Shown here one piece after another: positions 10,321-20,000 of a stretch of DNA of 64,000 bases. Below the pieces are notes generated by a model that did no database searches, was not told where the DNA came from, and saw nothing but the letters and a program-made list of their open reading frames with translations. Every line of letters begins with the position of its first letter. Within the stretch, counting starts at the first letter, position 1. Position numbers and translations under genes: made by a program. The stretch is from Sporothrix humicola (taxonomy: Eukaryota > Ascomycota > Sordariomycetes > Ophiostomatales > Ophiostomataceae), in contig WNYE01000075.1 of the NCBI GenBank assembly GCA_021396245.1, forward strand, positions 140,969 through 204,968, given 5' to 3'.

Positions 10321-11779
10321 ATGCAACCAGGATTATCAAAAGTGAGACCCAAACCAATGGCATCTAATTTGAAGACGATACTAACAGCTCAATTTCTCCC
10401 CAAAATAGGTCGTGATCGTGGGAGCAGGCCCCGCCGGCCAGGTTCTCGGGCTTCTCCTTGCCAAAGCGAACATCCCCGTCACCATCCTGGACCAGGCCGA
10501 CAAGCTCGACGAGAACCCGCGTGCCACGCACTACGCCGCGCCGGCGATGCGCATCCTCAACCTGGCCGGCGTGGGCGACCAAGTGCGCCAAAAGGGCTTT
10601 GCACCGGCCAATGTCGCGTGGCGCAAGCTGGACGGCACGTTTCTTGCGGATGTCGACAATGCGTCCCAGATTCAGGCGGAGAGTCTTGATCGTATGATTG
10701 CGCTGCCGCTGGACCAGCTGGGCCGCGTTCTCTACGGCCATGCCCAGACGTTGCCTTGTATCAGATACCTGTTCAACCACAAGGTCACTGGTATTGGCCA
10801 GGACGACAAGACGGCATGGGTGGACGTCGAGGTCGCCGGTGAGACGACGACGGCGCGCTTCGAGGCCGACTACATTGTGGGCTGCGACGGCGCCAACAGC
10901 ATTGTCCGCCGCAAGCTCTTTGGCGACTGGGCGTTTCCGGGACGTACCTGGGACGAGCAGATTGTGGCCACCAATGTGAGTCCTCCCCTTCGGTTACTGT
11001 TACGAGAGTGACGAGAGTGACGAGAGTGCAGAGCACTGACAGCCAGGTCTACTACCCTTTCGAAAAGTACGGCTACTCGGACTCCAACTTCATCATCGAC
11101 CCGGTGCACTGGCACATGGCCGCCAAAATCACCAGCGACGGCATGTGGCGCGTGACTTATGGCGACCTGCCCGGCCTGACGCGCGACGAGCTGGTTGCGC
11201 GGCAGCCCGCGAAATTCAAGACCATCCTGCCCGGCCACCCGGACCCCAGCGGCTACAGGCTGGTCGGCATCAGTCCGTACAAGGTGCACCAGCGACTGGC
11301 AGAGCGCATGCGTGTCGGCCGCTTCCTCCTGGCCGCCGACGCCGCACACCTGTGCAATCCTTTGTGAGGCCCCCCTACAGCGATATTAAATATGAATACT
11401 CCGTAGCTTACTGACGGTAATGTATAGTGGCGGCCTCGGCCTGACTGGCGGAATTGTCGATGTCGGCGGCCTCTACGAGTGCCTCAAGGGCATCTACACG
11501 GGCGTCGCCGACGACAGCATCCTCGACGTCTACAGCGACGTCCGCCGCAAGCGCTACCAGGACATCGTCGACCCCATCTCGAGCGAGAACCTGCGCCGCA
11601 TGTTTGCCGTCCCGCCGGACGCAGTCCTCGAGAAGGACGAGTTCCTCCAGCTGTGCAAGAAGGCCGAGACAGACAAGGACTTGGAGCAGAAAATGGCAGA
11701 GGGGCCGACTGGTCTGGACTACGACTTTGCGCAACACTACAAGACAAAAGAGCAGTTAGACGTCGCAGAAGACGACTAA
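10321..11779 (+). CDS. FAD-dependent monooxygenase, phenol/p-hydroxybenzoate hydroxylase fold
   Basis: A 418-aa aromatic hydroxylase-type flavoprotein with exons 10321-10341, 10409-10975, 11047-11363 and 11428-11779. The seven-codon first exon ends just before the Rossmann motif VVIVGAGPAGQVLG. The DG motif appears as VGCDGANSIVRRKL. The third FAD motif reads LLAADAAHLCNPFGGLGLTGG, so the usual GD is AD. The C-terminal thioredoxin-like domain of phenol 2-monooxygenase is absent, so length and shape are closer to PHBH. Intron 2 holds three copies of ACGAGAGTG. The enzyme probably uses NAD(P)H and O2 to hydroxylate a phenolic ring. It shares a promoter with the P450 upstream and faces the decarboxylase remnant downstream. 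Substrate not inferable. Confidence 0.87.
11002..11028. repeat. Three copies of ACGAGAGTG inside an intron
   Basis: A perfect 9-bp tandem triplication occupies nearly half of the 71-nt second intron of the FAD monooxygenase, between the donor and the CTGAC branch site. Confidence 0.85.
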
Positions 11780-11927
11780 TATACGGGAAATGCTTTCGGT
11801 TGACTTTTGATAACAATGGGTGGCTTGAGAGAAAAAAAGAAAAAAGAACAGGACAAAAAAAATGAAAATGTATTAGAACAGCTGATGTACGTCGTACCAT
11901 CTATCAATTTATTTAGTTGGCTGCCGT

Positions 11928-12238
11928 CTACTCCTTGCCCTTGCTGTCGTTGACTTCCCGAATCACCTTCGTGCCCAGCTCGGGCCCGCGGTTCAGCGCG
12001 CACAGCATGGCCACGTTGAGCAGCGAGCGCTGCTTGCGCTCGAGCCCGGGGCGCGACCACACGGCGCCCCAGCAGGCCTCGGTGACGAGCTCCTGCATGG
12101 GCCGGGCAAAGTCGGACGAGCCGGCCTGGAGGGCGGCGTCGACATACGCCGGGCCGGCGACCTCGTAGCGGATCTGGAGGCCTGCGTTAAACAACAGCTT
12201 GTGGGCGGCGGCAATCTCGGCGGCGGCAATCTCGCCAT
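11928..12238 (-). pseudogene. Carboxymuconolactone decarboxylase-family remnant (frameshifted, C-terminally short)
   Basis: The minus frame ending at TAG 11930-11928 carries clear CMD-family sequence: NAGLQIRYEVAGPAYVDAAL, then FARPMQELVTEACWG, then WSRPGLERKQRSLLN and ALNRGPEL. This is the N-terminal half of gamma-carboxymuconolactone decarboxylases of the AhpD-like fold. The only good start, ATG at 12238, is one base out of frame with this domain; a single extra base after ATGGCG would put it in frame. The C-terminal helices normally following HVRGA..NG are missing after about 85 residues. Two 15-bp copies encoding EIAAA lie at the N terminus. A functional relative would decarboxylate a ring-fission lactone acid. 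An upstream exon or a sequencing error could still rescue it, so pseudogene status is an inference. Confidence 0.6.
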
Positions 12239-12546
12239 ACAAATGGCGTAGAGAAAACGGGGACTTACATGGGGACTTGCATTTGTTTACTTGACCCCAC
12301 ACACATAATTGGCGTGGTTTGGGGTAGGAAAAGCGACCCCAGCTGTTCACAACACAAAAAACGGCTACCATTAAACAATTAAATGTTGTTTTTTTGGTCA
12401 CTTGATTAATTCTGTTCTTGTTTCCATTTTGTGGCACATAAAATTACTTTCACGTAGTAGATGATAAATTCCAAATAGTTATAGTTATCCCATAGTTGTT
12501 TAGACATGTTTACACACCCTCAATGACCACTTCCAGGTCTTGCATC
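12239..12546. promoter_or_regulatory. Spacer with TACCCCA/GACCCCAG variants
   Basis: A gap upstream of the decarboxylase remnant. It holds TTGGGGTA at 12319-12326 and GACCCCAG at 12335-12342, one mismatch each from the cluster octamer, then AT-rich sequence. An open frame crosses it but looks like promoter, not protein. Confidence 0.4.
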
Positions 12547-13617
12547 CTACAGCTTGTCTTCCAACTTGTCTTGCCACTTCTCGTCACCACCAATGTAGCG
12601 AAAGACGACACGGGAGTCCAGATCCCTGCAGTTGCGGTCCTTGGCCGTTTTGCGGTAGGCGTCCAGCCCCACAGGGCCCAGAAGCGTGGTGGCCCCGACC
12701 TTTTCGGCGGCTTGCATCGCCAGCCCAAAATCCTTGGCCATCAGCTGCACCTTGAACCCGCCCTGGTAGCCGTGGCTGGACGGCGCGGCCGGCACGACCC
12801 CCGGGACCGGGTTCCACTTGTCGCAGACGGTGCTCTGCGCGGTGCTGCTGGCAAACACGCGCGCCAGCAGCCGCGGGTCCATGCCCGCGCGCATGCCCAT
12901 GTTCATGGCCTCGGCGGTGGCCAGCGCGACGAGGCCCGAGCAGTAGTTGTTGCAAAACTTGGCCGTCAAGCCCATGCCGGGGCCGCCGCAGGCCACAATG
13001 TTCGTGCCCATGCGATGCAAGAAAGACAGCAGCGTGGGATAGAGCGGGTCGTGTTCAGAGGCGCCGAGCATGATCGTAATGGAGCCGGCCTCGGCGCCCA
13101 GGGTGCCGCCCGACACGGGTGCATCAAAGAACGACACGCCGGGGTGGCGGCTGCGGACAGCATCCAGCACGAGCAGGGAGGTGTCCGCGTCAATGGTGGA
13201 GCAGTCGACGAGAATCTGTGCAGTCATACCGTCGTGCAAGACGCCTGTCGCCGGATCCAGGTACACAGACTGGACATGCGTGCCTTCGGGCAACATGGTA
13301 AAGAGAATGTCCTTTGGGGATGGGACAGAAAAAGAACAAGAAATGTTAGATAAGCGGTAGACGTCCAGGATCCAACCTGGCTCTTACCATGGACTTTGAC
13401 TTACCGTAGACTTTGAAACCTCGGCGGGCGACGTGCAGATGACCGTCGAATCGGGATGCTTCTCCGCAAAGCGCTGCAAGGACGCTTCCGAGACATCGTA
13501 GATGAACAACTGGGATCCCTTGGCCGACGTTTTAATCAAGTTGGAGGCCATGGGAAAGCCCATGGCCCCCAGGCCGATGAAGCCAATTTTGACTTTGACT
13601 GGAGCGGCCATGGCCAT
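12547..13617 (-). CDS. 3-hydroxyisobutyrate dehydrogenase-like enzyme (beta-hydroxyacid dehydrogenase), copy 2
   Basis: A 325-aa dehydrogenase with exons 13617-13405 and 13311-12547; the intron 13404-13312 is GTAAGT..AAAG. It shows the full family set: GFIGLGAMGFPMA dinucleotide fold, VDCSTID, DAPVSGGTLGAE, and GMGLTAKFCNNY with the catalytic Lys and Asn. The C terminus RDLDSRVVFRYIGG aligns with the last exon of the copy at 6207-7434, supporting paralogy, but it lacks the EDN repeat insertion. It lies between the decarboxylase remnant and the broken lactonase-like gene, all on the minus strand. A TGTGGGGTA at 13784-13792 upstream is a near match to the cluster motif. It probably acts on a 3-hydroxyacid or tartronate-semialdehyde-like compound with NAD(P); whether it duplicates or complements copy 1 is unknown. 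Confidence 0.9.
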
Positions 13618-13815
13618 GATGCTTGTGTCTGTTGGGCGATATAAAGAAGTGAAGAAGTGAAGACGTGAAAGAAAGCGACAAATGGAGGTGCAACACCATG
13701 GATCTAATTTTCAGCAAGTAAACAAGTAAAGACCATTAATTGTATCATATATGGGCTAGCAGTAAAACATTGACTTTTATCTGTGTGGGGTAATACACCT
13801 CAACCTTACTCCCAC

Positions 13816-14760
13816 TTACACCACCCCAGGAAAAAAGGCACCGGCATTGTGTGCAGCCCATTCGACGTCATGGGCCAGGACGATCTGAAGCTCTATGCCA
13901 ACATCGCCGGCTGCCGTTCTCCATGCCGGAATGTCCCCAAGGTCTCCGTAGCCAAATCCTTGTCCATGTGGATACAGCAGACACGGCCTTCATTGTCGGA
14001 CCACTCCGCAATGGCCGCCTCCCCGCTCAAAATTCGGTGGTCGTGGCAGGCATCGCCCACCAGCAGCACCCAGCGGCGCTCGCCAACACGGGCCAGCAGG
14101 CTAATGTGGCCCGTGAGGTGGCCCGGCGTGTCGACAATGTAGACGGTGCCGTTGCCAGCAAAGTCGAGGAGGGAGAGGCCGGCCATCCGCCGCCAGGTCT
14201 CCGCGTCCGCATTCGGAAAAGGAAACTCCCTTACATCGAGACCGTCAAAGAGGTCCGCCTGGAAGTTGGAGTGCGACATGTGCCCGTTCAGGCCATGCTT
14301 GAGCAGCGCCAGCGATCCAGCGCCGACCCAGAACGTGGCCTGCGAACGTGGCCTGCGGGAAATCCGAGGGCGTGCCAATATGGTCCCAGTGCACATGGCT
14401 CAGGATGACGGCATCAATGGCAGAGGCCTCGACGCCGCCGACTTTTCCGCCAACCTCCAGACTCTGACGCACATCCGGCAGGAACTGCATGGGCTGTCGG
14501 TTGCCGAGATGGCTCTGGATCTGCGGTGAGTAGGCGTGCGGATCGCGTCGCAGGCCCAGGTCGAACAGAAGTCGTTTTTGCTTCGCCGAGGAGCCGTCTG
14601 GGTACTGCACCAAAAACGACAGCGACGGAACCCGGCTTCGCTCGGTGTCCGGTGCGCCAGAGACAAACAGCCGCTTGGGCAGGGTGAACCAGCCGCCCTC
14701 GAGAGCGGACACGCGCACAGTTGTTCCTTGTGTCTGTCCAATGTGGGGTTCTCGATGCTT
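13816..14760 (-). pseudogene. Metallo-beta-lactamase-fold (lactonase-like) gene broken by a 13-bp duplication
   Basis: The N-terminal part in one frame reads RVSALEGGWFTLPKRLFV and reaches the zinc motif SHVHWDHIGTPSDFPQATF. At that point a 13-bp unit (plus strand GAACGTGGCCTGC) is duplicated exactly at 14331-14343 and 14344-14356. This shifts the frame, and the rest of the fold (NGHMSHSNF, VDTPGHLTGHISLL, VGDACHDHRIL) continues in the other frame. Removing one copy makes the protein continuous. A second shift seems to lie near 13890-13925, because the C-terminal IVLAHDVEWAAHNAG is again in a different frame, ending at TAA 13818-13816. No start codon is visible; frame one is closed by TAG near 14762, so a 5' exon is probably missing from my model. 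Intact relatives hydrolyse lactones. It is divergent from the intact homologue at 15234. Confidence 0.75.
14331..14356. repeat. 13-bp tandem duplication inside the lactonase-like gene
   Basis: Two exact, adjacent copies of GAACGTGGCCTGC. The unit is not a multiple of three, and the boundary coincides with the change of conserved reading frame. Confidence 0.95.
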
Positions 14761-14762
14761 GA

Positions 14763-15233
14763 TCTAGACCCGTGTGGTGGATGTGGTTGATGAGCAAAAT
14801 TACGACGACGACCCAAGCGACAATAGCCTACGTCAAGCTTGGACAGGGAACATATTCAAGGCAACACCATATCTACTGTTTTGTTGACAATGTGAATTGG
14901 ACGATATGGAAAGCAAAAATCGGAATCTGGTGATTCTCAAGTCTCGTTGCAGGTGTGGTTGGAGCAGTAAGCAAAGTACCCCAGCTCAAAGTACCCCAGC
15001 TCATCCAGATATCACCATCTACATCTACCCCAGGGTAGCCCCACGCTCTCCCCACAGACGGCCCTGCCCGCATTTTGGGAAAAGACAGGCCCCATCACGT
15101 TGTTTGATGCACCTTGTTTTTCAAGAGTTTTCAATTCGACAAGGACATAGACAAGGCAGAGACAAGGCAGAGACAAGGCAGAGACAAATACTGATATCGA
15201 CACACAACGACAGACACACAACGACACGACGAC
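14763..15233. promoter_or_regulatory. Bidirectional promoter with three TACCCCAG octamers
   Basis: Gap between the divergent lactonase-like genes. Exact octamers lie at 14977-14984, 14992-14999 and 15026-15033; the first two sit in a tandem 15-bp duplication, unit CAAAGTACCCCAGCT. A further GTAGCCCCAC follows. Three copies of AGACAAGGC lie near 15152-15183 in the presumed leader. Confidence 0.55.
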
Positions 15234-16379
15234 ATGTCCTCTCACAATAAACTGCCCACAGCCAACGGGTCTGGGTCTGTCGAGATTGTCCTCCTGGACG
15301 GCGGCGGCTTCCAAACCACTACAGACTGGAAACTGCATGCAGGCGGCCATTCGCGGCCGTTCTTTCTCTACGACTGGTGTTTCTTCATCCACCACAAAGT
15401 TTCGGGCAGAAAGGTCCTCTGGGATCTCGGCATCAGCAATGTTTGTCCAGTCCCATCATTGACATTCTTTTTTTCAAGTTTTCTTCCTTCTACTCGTTGT
15501 TGCCTGACTATGAATTGTGAAAACAAAAACAGGACCGCAGTCTTTACACGCCCAGTGTCCTTGATTTTCAATGGACCGACGCAAACCCAACAGGGCCACG
15601 GCTGGCATTGACGGAGCAGCTAAAGACCATTGGCCACGACCCGGCCGAGATTGACACTGTTTTCTTCAGGTGCGATGATGAACCAAGAGGGAGAAGCTAT
15701 TATGATCACAGTCTCTTGGATAATTCTCAATAGCTAATTGTTTCGTCCTGACAGCCATGCACATTGGGACCACTGCCGCCCGTTCCGGAGCGAGTTTCCA
15801 AATGCCCACGCTCTGTTCGGGCCCGGTACCATGTCACATTGCCGTCCTGGCCACATACAGAATGGCGAACCAACAATAGCAAGCCAGTGGGACTCGCGGC
15901 TCTTTAGCGACGACGAGAACGTGCGGACAGAGCCCTGCACAGAGCTCGATGGACCCTGGGTCCCGTGGGGGCCCTTTGATGCTGCTCTTGACTATTTTGG
16001 CGACGGCAGCTTCTGGATCATTCAAGCGCCCGGTCACATGCCAGGGAACCTCGCCGCCTGTGTCCGACACGTGTCGGGCAAATACATCTTGCTGGCCAGC
16101 GACTGCTGCCATTCTCGGGCCATCTTTGACGGGCGCAGTCAGATTGCCGTCGCCGGCCCCGACGGCAGCAAGTTCTGCCTGCATTCTGATCTCGACGCGG
16201 CAGTCCAGACCATCCAGAAACTCAGAGAAGCCGTCGACTCGTACGGGATGCATCTGGCCATGGCTCACGACCCCGAGTTTATCCGCGAGGGCAACGACAC
16301 AGTCCTGATGTCAATCCTGCACCCTCACCTAGCACATGAAGAAACCGTCGCCCGGGTCAAAGCAGGCCAACAGCCATAG
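15234..16379 (+). CDS. Metallo-beta-lactamase-fold hydrolase, quorum-quenching-lactonase-like
   Basis: A 322-aa predicted zinc hydrolase with exons 15234-15440, 15533-15669 and 15755-16379. Introns begin GTTTGT and GTGCGA and end ACAG. The second splice join creates the zinc-binding motif HAHWDH (residues 116-121), so it is well supported. Later metal ligands are visible as APGHMPGN and LLASDCCHSRAIF, and the C-terminal LAMAHDPEF matches the AHD motif of fungal and bacterial AttM/AiiA-type lactonases. There is no signal peptide, so it is probably cytosolic. It likely opens a lactone or related cyclic ester. It is the intact partner of the broken copy at 13816-14760, with which it shares the promoter. 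Related fungal enzymes degrade plant benzoxazolinone lactams, but that substrate is not implied here. Confidence 0.88.
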
Positions 16380-16916
16380 TATATCGAAATAATGTAATAA
16401 AATACATTTACCATCACCCTCGATGTTACGCGCGAAGAGCGTAATGGCGGCTAGTTCGTGATACTAGGCGGCCGAATTGTCAAAGAAAACAACAACTGAA
16501 AAGCAGGTGCGAATAATGGCTGATCAATACGGTATCACCGACCAAGGAGTAGTGGAAATGGTACGGAATACTTATATGTATATTGATGATTTAAAAAGGA
16601 TGCGATGCGATACAGAAGAGAAATCCGTATTAGTGTCTCACAAGGCAGGGCCCTTGTCAACCATACCGGATTCATCTCGTGATTCCAGGCTCGTCGGGCG
16701 GTGAAGGCACTGAAGACTGCGCCAAGTCCACTGGACCGCGGCGAAAGTGCCCTGTGACGCTGCTGTTCTTGCCTTTTTTTGCCTTTTTTGCCTTTTTTGC
16801 CTTTTTTGCGCCTGTCGCGGGCAGCCCGTGGCAGTGCCCCACATTATTTTTACTAGCGGATTTTGGATGGACGATGGGCAAACAGCCCAAGATAAGGAAG
16901 GCGCACTGGGAGACTG
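16380..16916. other. Spacer between cluster and retrotransposon
   Basis: Non-coding stretch with a four-fold GCCTTTTTT-type repeat at 16771-16808. A 64-codon open frame starting ATG 16516 resembles no family I recognise and is probably chance. The last five bases, GACTG at 16912-16916, are the left target-site duplicate. Confidence 0.5.
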
Positions 16917-17035
16917 TGTTGGGCTAGAGGTCACGTGACCCTAGCGCCATAGATTTAGCCCTGCCCGGGAGCCACAGATTCTGGCATTCTCGCCTCCTCT
17001 CTATGTAACATTTCTTTTGTGCCTATGGCCCAACA
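16917..17035 (+). repeat. 5' LTR
   Basis: 119 bp, TG..CA ends. Identical to the 3' LTR except T instead of C at 17006 and 17017. It contains the palindromic core GTCACGTGAC. Confidence 0.95.
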
Positions 17036-17047
17036 GGTTATGAGCCC
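17036..17047 (+). other. Primer-binding site (half initiator tRNA-Met type)
   Basis: GGTTATGAGCCC directly abuts the 5' LTR. Its complement, GGGCTCATAACC, matches the anticodon stem-loop of eukaryotic initiator tRNA-Met (CAT anticodon in the centre), not its 3' end. This is the half-tRNA priming arrangement known from Drosophila copia. Confidence 0.7.
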
Positions 17048-20000
17048 TCTGAGCTTCCGTTTTTCTGGTATAAGTTGTATTAATCGAATCAGCAAGGTGT
17101 GAAGATACTAAATATTTACTTTTCGTTATATTTTGACCCTCACGCGGGCTATAATCGCCTAAAAACGAATTTAGGGGTAGAAATTTAGCCTTTGACGTTA
17201 AAATCGCGTATCGAAATATTACGAACATCGTGACTTTTTAATAAGAATAATATTTACGATAGTTATTTTAATCGACGTTAAGCTTTTAGAGAGTAAAATA
17301 ACCAAAGTATTTATACTTATTAAAATTAACTACGAAGTATAAGATAATTAAATTTAAACTATTTATTACCTTAACGACCTCGAAACATGGCTCGAAAAGG
17401 ACGTTTTCGAGCCTATAAAACTTAACGCCGTTTCTCCGAAGGTAAAATAATTAATAGCTAAGACGGTTTATAAAGTATAGCTTAAGGGTCGTTTAAAGGT
17501 CTTTAGTATTATTAACGAGACCGTTATTAACTTTAAGCCGTACTTAGTTTAGTATAGTTATAATAAAAATAGCTTAAAGTTTTATTTCTAATATAAAGTT
17601 ATTAAGAACGTTTTTAGTACTATTTTTAACGTAACCGCGTTCGATATACTTATTACTTTTACTTACCTCGATGTTACGAGCTTCGTTATACTTCGAGACT
17701 ACTTCGTTAAGTTTTAAAAGTTTATAGTAATCCTCGACACCTTTTAATTTAAGTAACACGAAAAAGCGAAAATTACTTTCTTATTTCGCTAAATTAAAAC
17801 TATTACTTTTATTTTCTTTAATATCGATATACGTAAATCTATCGACGGCGAGCTCACGTATAAATAAACTTTCTAAATCGTTACTTAAATTATCGAAAAC
17901 TTAAACATTAACAACGATAAACAGTTTACCCTCTTCTCCGTTTAACCGGACAATAAAACTATATATAATAATACATAAACCCTCACGTACGTAGTATATA
18001 ACCATTATAGTTACAGACATCGCTTAAGTATACCAGTTTATAATAAGTATAATAAATATTATAATATTAACGAATTATACGAGTAATTTCGTACACGAAT
18101 AAACACCCGATACCGTGGCCGTAACAAAGGCAAAAACAAAAAAAGTAAAAGTATTAACATATCCTTTTACTTACCGTCGAAAAGTAACGACAAAGATAAA
18201 GACTAACCCTCGTAAACCTTAATTAAAGTTAACCTTATTATCGCCTCCTTCGCTTTAAGTCTCTTTAACGTAACACTTACCATAGTAAGCGTAGTAATCG
18301 ATAACCTTTAGCCGTTAACTACAAATAATATAACCCAACAACCTATTACAAACCCAACTCCTAATACCGCCTTTATAATATTCGCGATCTTCTAATAATA
18401 TTAAACGGCGTATATAATTTCTACGGCCACCGGGATCCTCAACTACGACCTAGTCCTTCTCGACTTTAGTTCTTTTACCTATAAATTTAATAACATTAAG
18501 TGGTTTAACGGCCTTAAACGACTAACTAACCCATAGTCTTTCTTTAATTTAAACGACGGTACACGTAAAAAGAAGATTAAAGGTAAAGTTAACTTTAAAA
18601 CCGCACTAAAAGACGACGTTATAAATAAAACACTTTTCAACGATACTATTTATACTTTTTAAAAATTAATTAATATTGTTTTTACCGGTACCTTTAAAAA
18701 AAAAAGTATAAAGATCGATTTCAAAAATAACGTAGTCTTTACGCCGTAAGGTTAACTTTTTTAAGAGATTATATAAAAAAAGAAAGTCTTTTTTTTACAT
18801 AACGTAATCTTTACTTCGAAAAAAACTTTAAATATTTTTATAATATTTATTAACTATAATATTATACACAAACGTTTTTTTTATACGAACATCGATACCG
18901 TTAAGCGTACCACGAAAAACATAAGTATTACTCTCACCGGTAAACTTACACGTTATTACTATAACTATAATTTAACTAAATTATAAAAAGTTACAAGTAA
19001 ACGCCAAAACGATAGCCTTCGGGCGTTAAGACACCTTATACGCGTCGATATAATGTTTTATAAGACCGGATTTAAAAATATACGATATTTCGTATATTTT
19101 CTCGACGTTTACTCCAGCTTTAAGTAAACTACTTTTTTACGTATAAAAAACGAGGCTCTTACGAAGTTAAAGGAGTTCGTAATACATTTCGAACGTTAAA
19201 TAGACCTTAAAGTGTATACTATTAACCTCGACGGTGGCACCGAATTCGACTAAGGTAACGAATAGTAGTATAAAGGAGACCTTAAAACGTAGTCCTACGA
19301 GACAAACATTATCATCAAGCCAACAACGGCCTATACACCTTTATCGAACGGCCCTTCAAAAGTTAATGACAAAATCATCGTGACTATAACCCGCGCGTCT
19401 TTAAAAAATATTAACTTACCTCTCACCCTATAACCTTTTACCGTTAACACGGCTGTTATAACGTTAAACCTCTTACCCTCTCGCCGTAACCCTAACAACG
19501 AAACGCCTCAAAAACGCTTATATAAAACCCTCGGTATACCGGAAAACCTTTATAAGTTATACATTAACCACCTTCGTATATACGGCTACAACGCATACGT
19601 ACACCTTAAACAAGTATACAAAGAAAAGACGAACCGTTTCGTCTCCCGTAACGTTGTTAACCAACTCGTAAGCTATAGTAACTTACACGGCCGTATCTAC
19701 TACATTTACCTTTTAACAACGAAAAAAGTATTTAAAGCCTTTTCCGTAAAACTTCACAAATCCCTCCTTCCTCTTACACCCGAAAAAAACAACACCGTCG
19801 TCGGCAACGCCGATTTCGTAAAAGACTAAATTTTTTTCGGTATCGGTCAAAGTAAACCGTTACCCGTCTTTACGTTTACGCCGATTAAAAGATAAAAGAT
19901 TACTATAACCGAAGATTTTATTATAAATAAGTATATAATACGGCATTAACCGTTAGCTTTTATTACCCTATCGGTTTTTACTACTCCACCGGCCCAATAA

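Noticed and set aside
11993..12238. Frame beginning MARLPPPRLPPP as a gene
   Set aside because: Pro/Ser/Arg-rich out-of-frame translation of the decarboxylase remnant.
13816..13840. CACCCCAG as another cluster operator
   Set aside because: It lies in the coding tail of the broken lactonase-like gene, so the match may be incidental.
16477..16704. Small plus-strand ORF between the cluster and the retrotransposon
   Set aside because: No recognised domain, no homologous neighbour, and ordinary chance length.
18030..18080. Possible gag zinc knuckle in the retrotransposon
   Set aside because: Too mutated; the expected His is not recoverable from simple C-to-T change.
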